Assembly (NCBI RefSeq): GCF_029784155.1
Contig: NC_073693.1
Coordinates: 153,857,442 to 153,921,441, forward strand
DNA from: Uranotaenia lowii
Lineage: Eukaryota; Arthropoda; Insecta; Diptera; Culicidae
DNA: 64,000 bases
Direction: 5' to 3'
Shown here: one piece after another, positions 21,416-31,780 of the stretch
Position numbering within the stretch: position 1 is the stretch's first letter
How the letters are laid out: every line of letters starts with the position of its first letter
Translations under genes and position numbers: made by a program
The notes under the pieces: generated by a model
The model's database searches: none
What the model was told of the DNA's origin: nothing
What the model saw: only the letters and a program-made list of their open reading frames with translations

Positions 21416-21642
21416 ATGGTCGGCGGAAAAGACCCACCCGACATATTGGATGGAGATGAAAACCCTGCGGAAAAATTGGAGCGGAACCCGAAAGAAAAGG
21501 AATACAGCAATGTTCGATATGAGATTTCGGACTCAGCGCCATATCGTGTGTATTTCGAAACTATCAGCGCAACCGGGAAAATAAACAAATTTGCCCTTGG
21601 AAGCACTTTAAGGAAAATGGACCAATTCAAAAACTTCATCAC
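21416..21642 (+). pseudogene. Element B ORF1, N-terminal part
   Basis: ATG at 21416 (ggaaATGG) starts MVGGKDPPDILDGDENPAEK; the frame includes YRVYFETISATGKINKFALG and LRKMDQFKNFIT, then stops at once inside insertion C (TAG at 21644). An upstream in-frame reading exists to 21320 but has a non-ATG start. The protein continues at 26863 after C is removed: FKNFIT joins DMKYVSQKKIIVFLSSF. Confidence 0.88.
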
Positions 21643-22077
21643 TTAGAGCTTAGAGCTTAGATAAACCGTACATTTCAGTAGTTGCTACTCCGTGATTGAC
21701 AAGAACCATCAAAATTGTACATAGATCCAAATAAATGGCGCTTGGGATTAGCTTACCATTTTCTGTGTACACGTTTCGAAGGTTCCTTATCTTATATGGT
21801 CAATAACGGCGCCGGCCACGTCCTTACGGTTCATCGGGGAAAGGGAAGGATTGTTAGTTCGACTTCCGTTGCTACTAGAGACCGAATACACCTCTAAATC
21901 TCCACGGTCGTCACAGGAAGGGTGGTTTGTTAGTGGAGAAGGTAAATAGGATCCGGATTCCCTTTGGAAAGGGATGTGATCAAAGCAAAGTTAAATATTT
22001 AATGAGCGTCGCGTCGCACACTATCGAGTACATCGCGTTTTATTTAGAGCAAATACATCCTGACTTGGCATTGCCAT

Positions 22078-22187
22078 ACACGTACAATGTACTTAGCACC
22101 GGTTCAACTCACCGAATTTTACCGCGCGCTTATAACGAGAAGAGCAGAGCAAAACGTCCTAACGTGGCATTCTCCTTCACGTACAAT
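22078..22187. repeat. About 100-bp dispersed repeat unit, copy 1
   Basis: Shares acaatgtacttagcaccgg, caactcaccgaattttacc, cgcgcgcttat, cgagaagagca and cgtcctaacgtggc with copies at 23995-24085 and 24086-24165. Copies 1 and 2 were separated by element D. Confidence 0.78.
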
Positions 22188-23994
22188 CCCAAGTAACCAA
22201 AAGTTCCGTAAAACATTCTCTTAAAAGCTTACTCAGCCCTGCTCAAGGGCTGTATAGCATTCTATTCAGCTAGAAATTTAAGTTCATATCCACACTTTCA
22301 AGTTCCATATCCAAAGCTGAGTAGAAGGCTATTCAGCCTTTGCATGAACTTTGAAAAAAAAAAACAGAAAAAGGACAAAATAAAGCGTTCACATTTTTTT
22401 TGTTATTAATCTTACAATTACCAATGAAATCTGTTTTTTTTAAATCCTTTTCTCTAAATGAATATCATACTTACTCTAAAACTTGCTTCTTGCTTGGGGA
22501 TTTGAACCTGAACCCTCCTGATGAAAGCTGAGCATGTTACCTTTGTACCATGGGCGATTCATATGGTATCGATGTTCAGAACATCAATTTAAACAAATTA
22601 AGGACTATCCCTTCTCAAAGTAGGCTTTTTACCAAAAGATAAACAAACAATCACGGAATTAGATTCAGCAAGATTTGGAATTGAGCTAACGTTAGTATAA
22701 AGTTTGATGTTATTTTTGTGAAATCTTTTTTGCACCACATTCTTTCTTCTACTTGTTTCGACAGTTTAGAAAGAAAACTTCTTAAACTATCAAACCAAGA
22801 AGAGTTACAGAAGGACTAATCAGAAGAAAATGGAAAATTTAGTGAGGATTAAAAGCAAACTGAAAAAGGAGGCAACCAACAGAAAATCGTAAGTTTTGAT
22901 AAATATTTTTGTTCCTTCAGAGTGTCTATTATGTTTTATGATTTTCAGGATGCTTTCGAAGTTTTGGACAGTTTTGGAAATAAATTTATAAAACGGTTCA
23001 ACTAATCGGAACGGTCCGTTGACCTAGACGGAAAACCGATGCTATCAACTGATAACCCTGTGCTTGGTCACTATCCTGCTTGATTCGACCTTATTGTTAA
23101 AGTAATTTGCAAGATGAGTCTCTCAATGAAATGATTATCACAATGCTCAAGTAGAGGAGAAAAATAACTAAAATCCAAAAACGACGTCTGATTTGAGGTT
23201 TGAAACATTAAATTGAATTCATTAATAAAAACGGTTTCTCTTAATAAAATGTTATGGGTTTTCATTTATTTTTGAAAATTAACCATTTTCTTCATTTTAA
23301 GCTTTCAGCATCTTTCTAAACTCATCTGGAGTTTAAAGTTTTATTCCTATATAATTTAAAACCTATAAATAATTCCTTTGACAGAGGAGTAATAAGGATG
23401 TAATAATAACTTCGCGAAGGAAAATTAAACGAAAAATCGGATTGTCAACGAAGAGATGTGATTTTTTGGTTCGGTTTATTAGATATAAATATTATTCAAA
23501 TTTAAAACGTGAAATGAATTTTTAAGACAATCTTTAAGATTTATGACATCTTTCCATTTGGATCAAAACAATTGATTTATTTGTGGGTTTATTTCGTTGT
23601 TCGTATATTCGTAGCTCTGATTTTCTGTTATTCTTTCTTGTGCAAAATCTTAACGCTTACGTTTGCATTGAAGTTCTTTAGAAGTTCCTCATGGAACCAA
23701 AAAGTTCGTATCAAGTTCTGCATGAAACCAAAAAGTTCGTAAGAAGTCCTGCATGGAACCAAAAAATTCGTTAAAAGTTCGTAACGAAGCACAATACGCC
23801 AAATTGAATCCTGGATTTTTTAAGGTACTTGGAACGCACAAAAATGTTCCATGCTACTTTTTTAGACTTTTTATGTTCGTTCAGAAGTCCAAATCAAGCA
23901 CTTTTTTTCATTTCTCTCGAGTACCTTTTATACAGCCAAATGTGAACTTTTGATGCACAAAATTAAGTATCTTTGCGACTTTTGGTTACTTGGG
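22188..23994. mobile_element. Element D: 1.8-kb TIR element inside C
   Basis: Inverted ends CCCAAGTAACCAAAAGT at 22188-22204 and ACTTTTGGTTACTTGGG at 23978-23994. It interrupts a repeat unit: the uncut version at about 24085 reads acaatgtactt, and the flanks here read acaat and aatgtactt, giving a 3-bp AAT duplication. A 3-bp duplication would fit a PIF/Harbinger-like or related group, but TWA is expected there, so the class is open. It carries subterminal GGAACCAAAAAGTTCG-type repeats (23690-23775) and a tRNA-like segment. No transposase frame was found. Confidence 0.75.
22494..22562 (-). other. tRNA-like sequence inside element D
   Basis: On the minus strand a B-box match GGTTCAAATCC (near 22500) follows an A-box-like TGGTACAAAGGTAAC (near 22545) at tRNA spacing, with AGCTTTCATCAGG where an anticodon arm would lie. 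It may be a tRNA-derived Pol III promoter, as in SINEs, or a decayed tRNA pseudogene. A complete cloverleaf was not confirmed. Confidence 0.45.
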
Positions 23995-24165
23995 AATGTA
24001 CTTAGCACCAGTGCAACTCACCGAAGATTATCGCGCGCTAAAAAGTAGAAGAGCAAAATCGTCCTAACGTGGCGTTATCATACATGTACAATGTACTTGG
24101 CACCGATGCAACTCACCGAATTTTATCACGCTTTTAATACGAGAAGAGCAAGAACGACCAAACGA
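23995..24165. repeat. About 100-bp dispersed repeat units, copies 2 and 3
   Basis: Two head-to-tail units beginning aatgtacttagcacc (23995) and aatgtacttggcacc (24088), each followed by caactcaccga and an agaagagca segment. See copy 1 at 22078. Confidence 0.78.
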
Positions 24166-24389
24166 GCCGAGGAGCCGAGGGAGAGAAAGAGAAAAAGAAA
24201 AAAAAAACGTATCCGATCGCGCCTCGCTTGCCTGATGTACTCTTTTCCCTAGCATCTGAACGGAGGAGGAAATTTTCTTTTTTTGCTCTCTTGCTGCTTT
24301 TTGTTTGAACTCCCAGCAGCATTAAGACACTATATTTATAAACACCGACGACCGAACCAACCGATCACGTAAATTTTCCCCACGCTAAC

Positions 24390-24545
<156 letters not shown>

Positions 24546-25457
24546 CGAACCGACCCTACTCAGTTTTAAACTTGATTGTTGGATCTCTGAACTGCATTGG
24601 TAACTTTATTATGACATCCTATATCATCCTTCTTCAATCCTCCTCTCTACAAATTAAATTTAGAAACCTATTCCATTTTACAAATGTTAACTTTTTACCT
24701 AGGAACAGTATTCAGATTAATTTATGAGCAATACTTTCATATTTCTTTGGTAGCAAGTAACAAATATTACATCAAACAAAGAATGGTTCTCTGAATTATT
24801 AAGCGGTAATACAATGACATACAACAACAACAACAAAAATTGTGAAAGCCTTCAGCGCACTCATTCAGTTCATACATACACCATCATTCATCAGCGATCA
24901 ATTATAAATATTATTCTTCAGAAAATGTTGAATACGTTATCAAACAATTGAAAAAAGGAATACTTAGCTTGGGACTGACGCAGCATACTGGGAATCCTTG
25001 ATGGTTCAAAATTCCAATTGGAAACACTATTTGTCATCTTACTGGACCTAAATACAACACAAGCTTTTCATAATAGCTTTAGAGCTTTTTAAACCATTAT
25101 GATGTCGAAGCTTCATCCCAGTTACAAAGCGTTACATCACGAACAGGGAGCTTTTGTTGCACAGCATGAGCTTTTAGAACAGAAACTTTTAGTACACAAA
25201 CCGCACTTTTTCATATTACGATGTTTTTCTTTTTCTGTTCAGATTCAAGCGTCAATGTTTTTAAAATAACACCAAATGTAATGTTTTTTTCATCACAACT
25301 TCACATTACACATAAAGAATAACACACTGCGCGTTCGAATCACTATAAGAAACATTCAAATATTGTAAATTACACCGAAATTCAATGAATTAATAACAGC
25401 GATCGGAGGAAAGAAGCTGCACTCGACAGGGTTGCCAGTCTCCTCAGACTTGAAATT

Positions 25458-25459
<2 letters not shown>

Positions 25460-25492
<33 letters not shown>
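25460..25492 (-). repeat. Poly(T) of about 33, possible poly(A) tail on the minus strand
   Basis: An uninterrupted T run. It may mark the 3' end of a minus-strand retrocopy whose body would lie to the right (25493 onward), but no recognisable body is present, so it could equally be a simple repeat. Confidence 0.6.
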
Positions 25493-25575
25493 CAAAAATT
25501 CATTTGACAGTTAGAAAATATTACTTTTTGCCTATTTGTTACTGGAATGGGTGATTTAAAAAAAAGAAATAGCAT

Positions 25576-26066
25576 TACCTGATAGAGTAATTTTAAAAAT
25601 TTTAAATTTCTAAGTAATCATATTTATAACTTGGTTTCAAGTGGTTTTTAATTGTTTAAACTAAAACTGGAAAGCTTTGTAATTTTAAGATTCAAACAGT
25701 AAGTATGTCCACGTGGACATAACCCAAACCCCTACCCCCTCTCCGTGGACAAGCGTGGACATTTCCATACTCCCCCCCTCCCCCTAAGTTGTCCACGTGG
25801 TATGTGAACGGCCCCTTACCTGATATTAAATAATTTTTTTTTTATTTCTTAATTATCATATTTATTACTCGCTTTCAAGTGGTTTCTAATTGTTTGAACT
25901 TCAACTGGAAAGCTTTGTAGTTTTAAAATTCAAACAGTAAGTATGTCCACGTGGACATGACCCAAACCCCTACCCCCCTCTCCGTGGACAAGCGTGGACA
26001 TTTCCATACAGCCCCACCCCCCCCCCCCTCCCCCTAAGTTGTCCACGTGGTATGTGAACGGCCCCT
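25576..26066. repeat. Tandem duplication, period about 241 bp, with GTCCACGTGGAC palindromes
   Basis: Unit 1 (25576-25816) and unit 2 (25817-26066) share the whole order: tacctgata start, tttcaagtggttt, aactggaaagctttgta, aaacagtaagtatgtccacgtggac, cccaaacccctacccc, ctccgtggacaagcgtggac, and a final gttgtccacgtggtatgtgaacggcccc. They differ by scattered changes and short length variation in the C-rich run. Confidence 0.88.
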
Positions 26067-26862
26067 TTGAGAACCGGAGGGATACTTTTCGTCACATTTT
26101 TTCACCTCTTCTCAGAAACGGTATCAGAGCGATAAGAGCTATGAACCACCATAACACTTTTTCATGAGAATGAACTTCATACATGGGAGAGCGGTTCTCT
26201 CGCTCATTTGAGTTCATCCTTACGATGATTCAAATTATCATGGTAGCACTGTAGCATGCGTCGAATATCTTGGGAATAATATAATACTATATTCCTTTCA
26301 AAAGAACACAACTTTAAAACCTACGTTATGTGCAACTTAAACTGCGATTTCGGCTGCTGAAACTGTTTACATATTGAACTAAACGAAGAGATCCATGTCT
26401 CAAGTCTCCCGAAAAGTATGGGAGATATTCAGCAACCAAAATGTAAACATAAACAAGTCTCGTCAAACGAAATCGCACTTCAAGTTGCCGAGTGTGGACG
26501 AAGCTTTAAAATCCCAGAAAAATTAAACGTTATGTTTAAAAAGAACATTATTCACTTCCTTTAACCTATTGAATGGGAATAGTATAATACGTCGACACGA
26601 TGTTACACTGATCGTTATAACGAGGACACAACTCCGCCAAGCTTTCAAAACGAACCATAACTTGCCTTCACACGGATCAAATTTATGTTGATTCAGGAAA
26701 GTTAAATTGAGCGGTACCGCACGCGCTCTTTCTCTTCACGGACAGCCGACAGAACGAAGCACCGGACCGGAACAAAACATTCTCTATTTAGGACATTTAG
26801 GATGGGCGCGCTCGCAATCTCGGTATACAATTTTACCTGGACCAATTCAAAAACTTCATCAC

Positions 26863-28009
26863 GGACATGAAGTATGTCAGCCAGAAGAAGATTATCGTGT
26901 TCCTGAGCAGCTTTACGAAAGCCAACTTACTAGTCGATGAAGTAAGCAAAACCGGATCCGTTTACAAAGCTTACATCCCCAGCCACTTGGTATGTATTAC
27001 GGGTGTCATTGCGGGAGTACCAACTGATATTGACTTGGAAGAGGTAAAGTGCGACATCCAGAGCGATGTTCCGATAGTTAACATTAGTCGAATGTTTAAG
27101 GGGAAAGAAAAAGAACCCATAAATCGACTTCGCATCACCTTCCGATCACAACAGTTACCCGAATCAATAAAATTATTTTGCTGCTCGGCAAAAGTGAGAC
27201 CGTTTACCCCGTCGATAATGGTATGCGGACAGTGCCTGAGATTTGGTCATAAGACGACAAACTGCAGGGGAACAAAACGCTGTGAAAACTGCTCCGAACG
27301 ACACGAAGAAGCCGAAGACTTTGCAAACTGCAAAAATCAACAAAAGTGCGCACATTGCCGGAGTAACGATCACAACTCTCTTGATGGAAAGTGCCCGGAG
27401 AGAAAACGCCAGCAGGATATAAAATTCCTTATGTCCAAACGAAATTGGACGTACACGGAAGCAAAAGAACAAATCGCAGTATCAAATCAGAATCTCTATG
27501 CCCCATTATTGAACGCGGAAGACTACCCGACACCTAGTGAAAGTTTTGCCCAAATGACAAAAGGTAGCTATACATGGAAGGACCCTATGCGAGAAGCTTG
27601 GACGAAGACTAACATGGAACGCAAACCAATGCAGGCGGCAGTAAAAACTTATCAGGATCACCCGAAGCAGAACAACACGAACTATAAAAGGGCCAGATTA
27701 GAAGAGGCTAGCACATCGAAAGTCAAGGAAACATACGATAAGCGCGATGAAATCATTGCCAAACTATCAGGTAATAACCGTGGAACAGCAATGTACAACT
27801 CCAGGAAGGTCGAAGAACAAGAGAGATGGCAAAATGCGGTAAGTCAAGCCAAATTAACTTTAGATCGAGACTATCAAGAAAGAATGATGACTTTCTACGC
27901 AGATTTTATAAGTCTGCTAGGACCACAGGAAGAAGTAAAAGCTTTGTTCAAAAATTGTACGAAAAAACATTTCAATTTAGCAAACTCTGTAATTTTAAAC
28001 AAAAAATGA
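26863..28009 (+). pseudogene. Element B ORF1, main part with zinc knuckles
   Basis: Continuation of ORF1 to a total of about 457 residues. It carries an RRM-like/ORF1 core (KTGSVYKAYIPSHLVCITGV, INRLRITFRSQ) and three knuckles: CGQCLRFGHKTTNC, CENCSERHEEAEDFANC and CAHCRSNDHNSLDGKC. The tail is polar and has a helical stretch (RWQNAVSQAKLTLDRDYQER). It would package element RNA with ORF2. Only the internal ATG at 26867 remains as a start on this side, so a truncated product lacking the first 77 or so residues is conceivable but unproven. Confidence 0.88.
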
Positions 28010-28062
28010 GCCCCTGCAATATTATCGCATTTACCCCTGAATAACAACCCATCTAACCAGAA

Positions 28063-31000
28063 ATGGCTACGACAAACGAACTTAAAATTTTACAAGCAAA
28101 TGTACAAAGCATTCATAAGAATAAAGCTGAAGTTCAACGAATACTTTCAGCAGGAGGTTATTGTGCGGCAATACTGTCAGAAACTTGGACGAGTAAAGAT
28201 CTAGAAAACACGAACAGATACAACATTTCAAATTATCATTTTATCCCACATTCACGAAACGACAACTACGGAGGAGCAGGAATTTTCCTTCAAAATACAA
28301 TGAATTACATTAGATTACTAACACCTTCAAACCTCTCTCCACTTACACAAACAGTAACCATCCAGATTGCCCAGTTAGATCTAACTATTTGCTCGGTTTA
28401 TGTGAGCCCATCGATCAGCATACAAGATTTTGAGGCAGATATTCAGGCTATTTTTACCAACATTGAGCGTCATTCAAAAATTATATTGGGTGGCGACTTC
28501 AACGCACACCACACGGATTGGGGTGATGAGACATGTGACACAAGAGGAGAAAAATTTATGGAAATTATTAACAACAGCAATCTTTTGATACTCAACGATG
28601 GTAGCAAAACATTTGTGCCTTTACAGCTAAACAAACGTTCTTCAGCTATTGATGTAACGCTGTGCTCCACAAGTTTAATAGATGAGGTTTGCTGGACCGT
28701 TCTAGACTACGGGGTAGGAAGTCATCACATGGGTATGTCGATAACATGGAAAACCGACTCTTACCGAAACAATAAATTTTATTTCAACAAAAAACTCATT
28801 TGCAAAGAAATTGCTAGCTTAGAATGCTATGAGTTTGACAATATCTCTGAGTTTTCGTCTAAAATTAAAACAATACATAAAGCCAACAGAATGAAAAGCA
28901 AATACACGCCGAAGTTTTGGTGGTCCGAAAATGTAGATGAAGCGTGGAGGGACAAAACAGCTGCTAGGAAAAAATTTAATCAAGTTTCAACTGCAGCTAA
29001 TCTGTTAGAGTTCAAACGAAAAGCTGCTATCTTTCAAAGGAAGAAGAGGGAGGAAATCCGCAAAAAGTTCGAAGACTTCTCCAACGAAGTTAACCCCTTC
29101 ACTAGTTCGAAGGAACTATGGCAGAAGGTGGGACGCTTAACTGGTAAACGTTTCTATAAAAAAGAGAACAGCTTGTTACACGACGATGAAGCTATGGCAG
29201 AGGATTTCTTGGACACGCATTTTGGTAAGCACGACCCACAACCAGTTGAAAATCCTCTAAGTACATTTACTGGAAGTTTGTTGGACAGAGAGTCCTGGTA
29301 TAGGATATTAGCCTCTAAAAAGAAAACATCGGCTCCTGGGGAAGATAATCTTTCCTATGAGCTTTTGACTCATCTAAATCCAATTGTAACTGAAAAAATA
29401 ATTTGCCTTCTAAATGGCATGTGGATGCGAAGCGCTCTTGAAGAAAGTTTAAAAGTAATTAAAATAATAGCTATACCAAAGCCTGGCCGAGACCAGAGCA
29501 CTGCAGCAGGTAAACGTCCTATTTCTTTAGTACCTACTCTCACAAAAATGGCAAACACAGCGGTACTAGAACGTTTACAAGATTTTCTCGATGCTAATAA
29601 AATCCTCCCTGAAACATCATTTGGCTTCCGCAAACACACTTCGACGAATACATGTGTAACCTTTGTTACCAATTGGTTGAAACACAGCAAAAGAAATAAA
29701 TTCCTGACTGCCATGATCTGTATCGACTTATCGAACGCCTTTAACGCTATAAATGTTGATAAGCTGGAAGAAATATTAAAACAAATAAACACTCCACATG
29801 AAGTGCTCGGTTGGATAACATCCTTCCTGAGAAACAGAAAGATCAATTTTCATATGAAGCATAAAACTTTATCGAGAGTAATCAATAATGGGCTTCCTCA
29901 GGGTGACGTACTCTCGCCTACCCTTTTTAACATCTACACTATAGATCTACACAAGAACGAACATCCTGACGTAGTTCTGGTACAATATGCAGATGATTTT
30001 GGAATTCTGATAAGAGCAAAACAGCTGCACACACTCAACGAAGTCGGAGAAGCTTATTTAAGCAGATTTGCTGAAACAGCCAGAAATTTAAATTTCTCGA
30101 TAAACCCAGAAACAACGAAAACATTACTTTTTCAACATGGCGTTAAACAGCTCACTATCTTTCTAAACGGTACTCTTCTAGAGTCGGTAAGATGTCATAA
30201 GTATTTAGGCATAGTATTCGACCGTTACCTTAGCTTTGGTGTTCATATAAAAGAAGTTAGATCAAAGGTACAAGATCGTTTAAATATGATCAAAGTACTT
30301 TGTGGGACAAAATATGGAGCTCACCCAGAGTCTATGATAAAAATACAAAAAGGACTCTTCCGAAGCAAAATGGACTATGGAAGCTCAATATATAATAACG
30401 CCTGCAAAACAAATCGGAATATCCTAGCAGTACTGAACAATCTATGCCTAAGAAAGGTGACGGGAACTACAAGAACAACGCCTAGAAATGTATTAGTAGC
30501 TCTAAGTGGACAGGAGCCCGTTGATCTTAGACACACATACATCGCCTCCAGAGAAATTTGCCGGCATATATCCAGAAATAACTTAATTGCTCGTCAACTC
30601 AAAGAAATCCAACTACCTGAGGATACGAATCAATGGAACCAGTACACTTACTTAGAACGAACATACTGGATGAACAGAGAGGTGTTTGATCGTATTCAAA
30701 TTATCGAACGCTCCGGCAATGTGCAAAACGTTGAAATATTCCCGAACTTGGAAGGTTTGACCAGCTCGAAACAAAACTCAAATCCGTTTAGACTGAAACA
30801 ATTGGCACTCTTCGTGATGAATGGCAAATATCGGAGTCGTGGTCGCGTTTTTACGGATGCTTCCAAGGAAGGCGCGATTTGCGGCATAGGAATTTTTGTT
30901 GAACGATCAAGAACACGGCTATCACTAAGGCTTTCAAAGGAAACTAGCATCACCTCTGCAGAGCTGATCGCTATCCACAAAGCAACTGAAATAATTGAGC

Positions 31001-31674
31001 AACAGTGTCTAGAAGACTCAGTCATTTACACTGATTCACAAGCCTCGTGTATGATGCTTTTAAATGCACAGGAATCCAAGGAGGATGAAGGAATTCTGGT
31101 AAAAATTCTCCAAAGCTGCTCTCAACATCGAATCACCATCCAATGGATTCCGAGTCATGTGTCCATTGGTGGTAACGAAATAGCTGACGCACTAGCCAAA
31201 CACGGGCTCCAGTCGGATCATGTGATAGAAAATATGTTCATGCTAACGGATGGTTTTAACGCACTTAAGAAAACTCTGGCTAGAAGCACTACGGAATGGT
31301 ATCAACAGTACTCACTAGAAAAGGGGAAAACCTTTCACTCCATCCAACCGGTTTTTTCTACATCGCCTTGGTTCGTGGGAAAGAATTTGAACGGAAAAGA
31401 TGTGCGCCTCTTAAATCGCTTGATGGCTGGCCATGATTTTTCAAGGTACTGGCTGGCTAAGATCAAGGTAATCGATGATGCTGACTGCGACCTTTGTAAC
31501 GAACCCGAAACCTCCAACCACGTCATTCTTTCTTGCCCACGATTCACCTCTACAAGAGTAAAATATGACTTTAATGGAAAGTACACAGAATTGAAGGATC
31601 TATTCAAAGCAAAGAATTTAACTCATTATGAGGAAATAGTTAAATTTATTAAGGAAATCAAAATCGATTTATAA
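28063..31674 (+). CDS. Element B ORF2: endonuclease / RT / RNase H, intact
   Basis: 1203-residue open frame starting 53 bases after the ORF1 stop. Endonuclease: LQANVQSIHKNK, LSETWTS, GGDFNAHHTDWG, SAIDVTLCS and SHHMGMSI (residues about 8-230). RT: IPKPGRDQ...KRPISLVPTLTKM, FGFRKHTSTN, ICIDLSNAFNAIN, GLPQGDVLSPTLFNIYT and the catalytic QYADDFG near residue 640. RNase H: VFTDASKEGAICGIG near 928, SAELIAIHKA, IYTDSQASCMML and WIPSHVSIGGNEIADALAKHG. The C-terminal finger is CDLCNEPETSNHVILSC. All catalytic residues appear present. The protein could act on other RNAs in trans if expressed, although ORF1 in this copy is broken. Confidence 0.94.
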   Translation: MATTNELKILQANVQSIHKNKAEVQRILSAGGYCAAILSETWTSKDLENTNRYNISNYHFIPHSRNDNYGGAGIFLQNTMNYIRLLTPSNLSPLTQTVTIQIAQLDLTICSVYVSPSISIQDFEADIQAIFTNIERHSKIILGGDFNAHHTDWGDETCDTRGEKFMEIINNSNLLILNDGSKTFVPLQLNKRSSAIDVTLCSTSLIDEVCWTVLDYGVGSHHMGMSITWKTDSYRNNKFYFNKKLICKEIASLECYEFDNISEFSSKIKTIHKANRMKSKYTPKFWWSENVDEAWRDKTAARKKFNQVSTAANLLEFKRKAAIFQRKKREEIRKKFEDFSNEVNPFTSSKELWQKVGRLTGKRFYKKENSLLHDDEAMAEDFLDTHFGKHDPQPVENPLSTFTGSLLDRESWYRILASKKKTSAPGEDNLSYELLTHLNPIVTEKIICLLNGMWMRSALEESLKVIKIIAIPKPGRDQSTAAGKRPISLVPTLTKMANTAVLERLQDFLDANKILPETSFGFRKHTSTNTCVTFVTNWLKHSKRNKFLTAMICIDLSNAFNAINVDKLEEILKQINTPHEVLGWITSFLRNRKINFHMKHKTLSRVINNGLPQGDVLSPTLFNIYTIDLHKNEHPDVVLVQYADDFGILIRAKQLHTLNEVGEAYLSRFAETARNLNFSINPETTKTLLFQHGVKQLTIFLNGTLLESVRCHKYLGIVFDRYLSFGVHIKEVRSKVQDRLNMIKVLCGTKYGAHPESMIKIQKGLFRSKMDYGSSIYNNACKTNRNILAVLNNLCLRKVTGTTRTTPRNVLVALSGQEPVDLRHTYIASREICRHISRNNLIARQLKEIQLPEDTNQWNQYTYLERTYWMNREVFDRIQIIERSGNVQNVEIFPNLEGLTSSKQNSNPFRLKQLALFVMNGKYRSRGRVFTDASKEGAICGIGIFVERSRTRLSLRLSKETSITSAELIAIHKATEIIEQQCLEDSVIYTDSQASCMMLLNAQESKEDEGILVKILQSCSQHRITIQWIPSHVSIGGNEIADALAKHGLQSDHVIENMFMLTDGFNALKKTLARSTTEWYQQYSLEKGKTFHSIQPVFSTSPWFVGKNLNGKDVRLLNRLMAGHDFSRYWLAKIKVIDDADCDLCNEPETSNHVILSCPRFTSTRVKYDFNGKYTELKDLFKAKNLTHYEEIVKFIKEIKIDL

Positions 31675-31780
31675 TACCATGAACCGAAGAAACAGGGCAT
31701 ATAGTCTTAGCCACTGGCCCTTACAACCCGAACTGCGATGCAGTTCAAGTAGAGAAAGAAGAAGAAGAAGTAAGTTTCTT

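Noticed and set aside
31669..31780. C-terminal extension of element A's RT frame
   Set aside because: These codons are antisense 3' UTR of element B; the A sequence stops at the 13-bp duplication.
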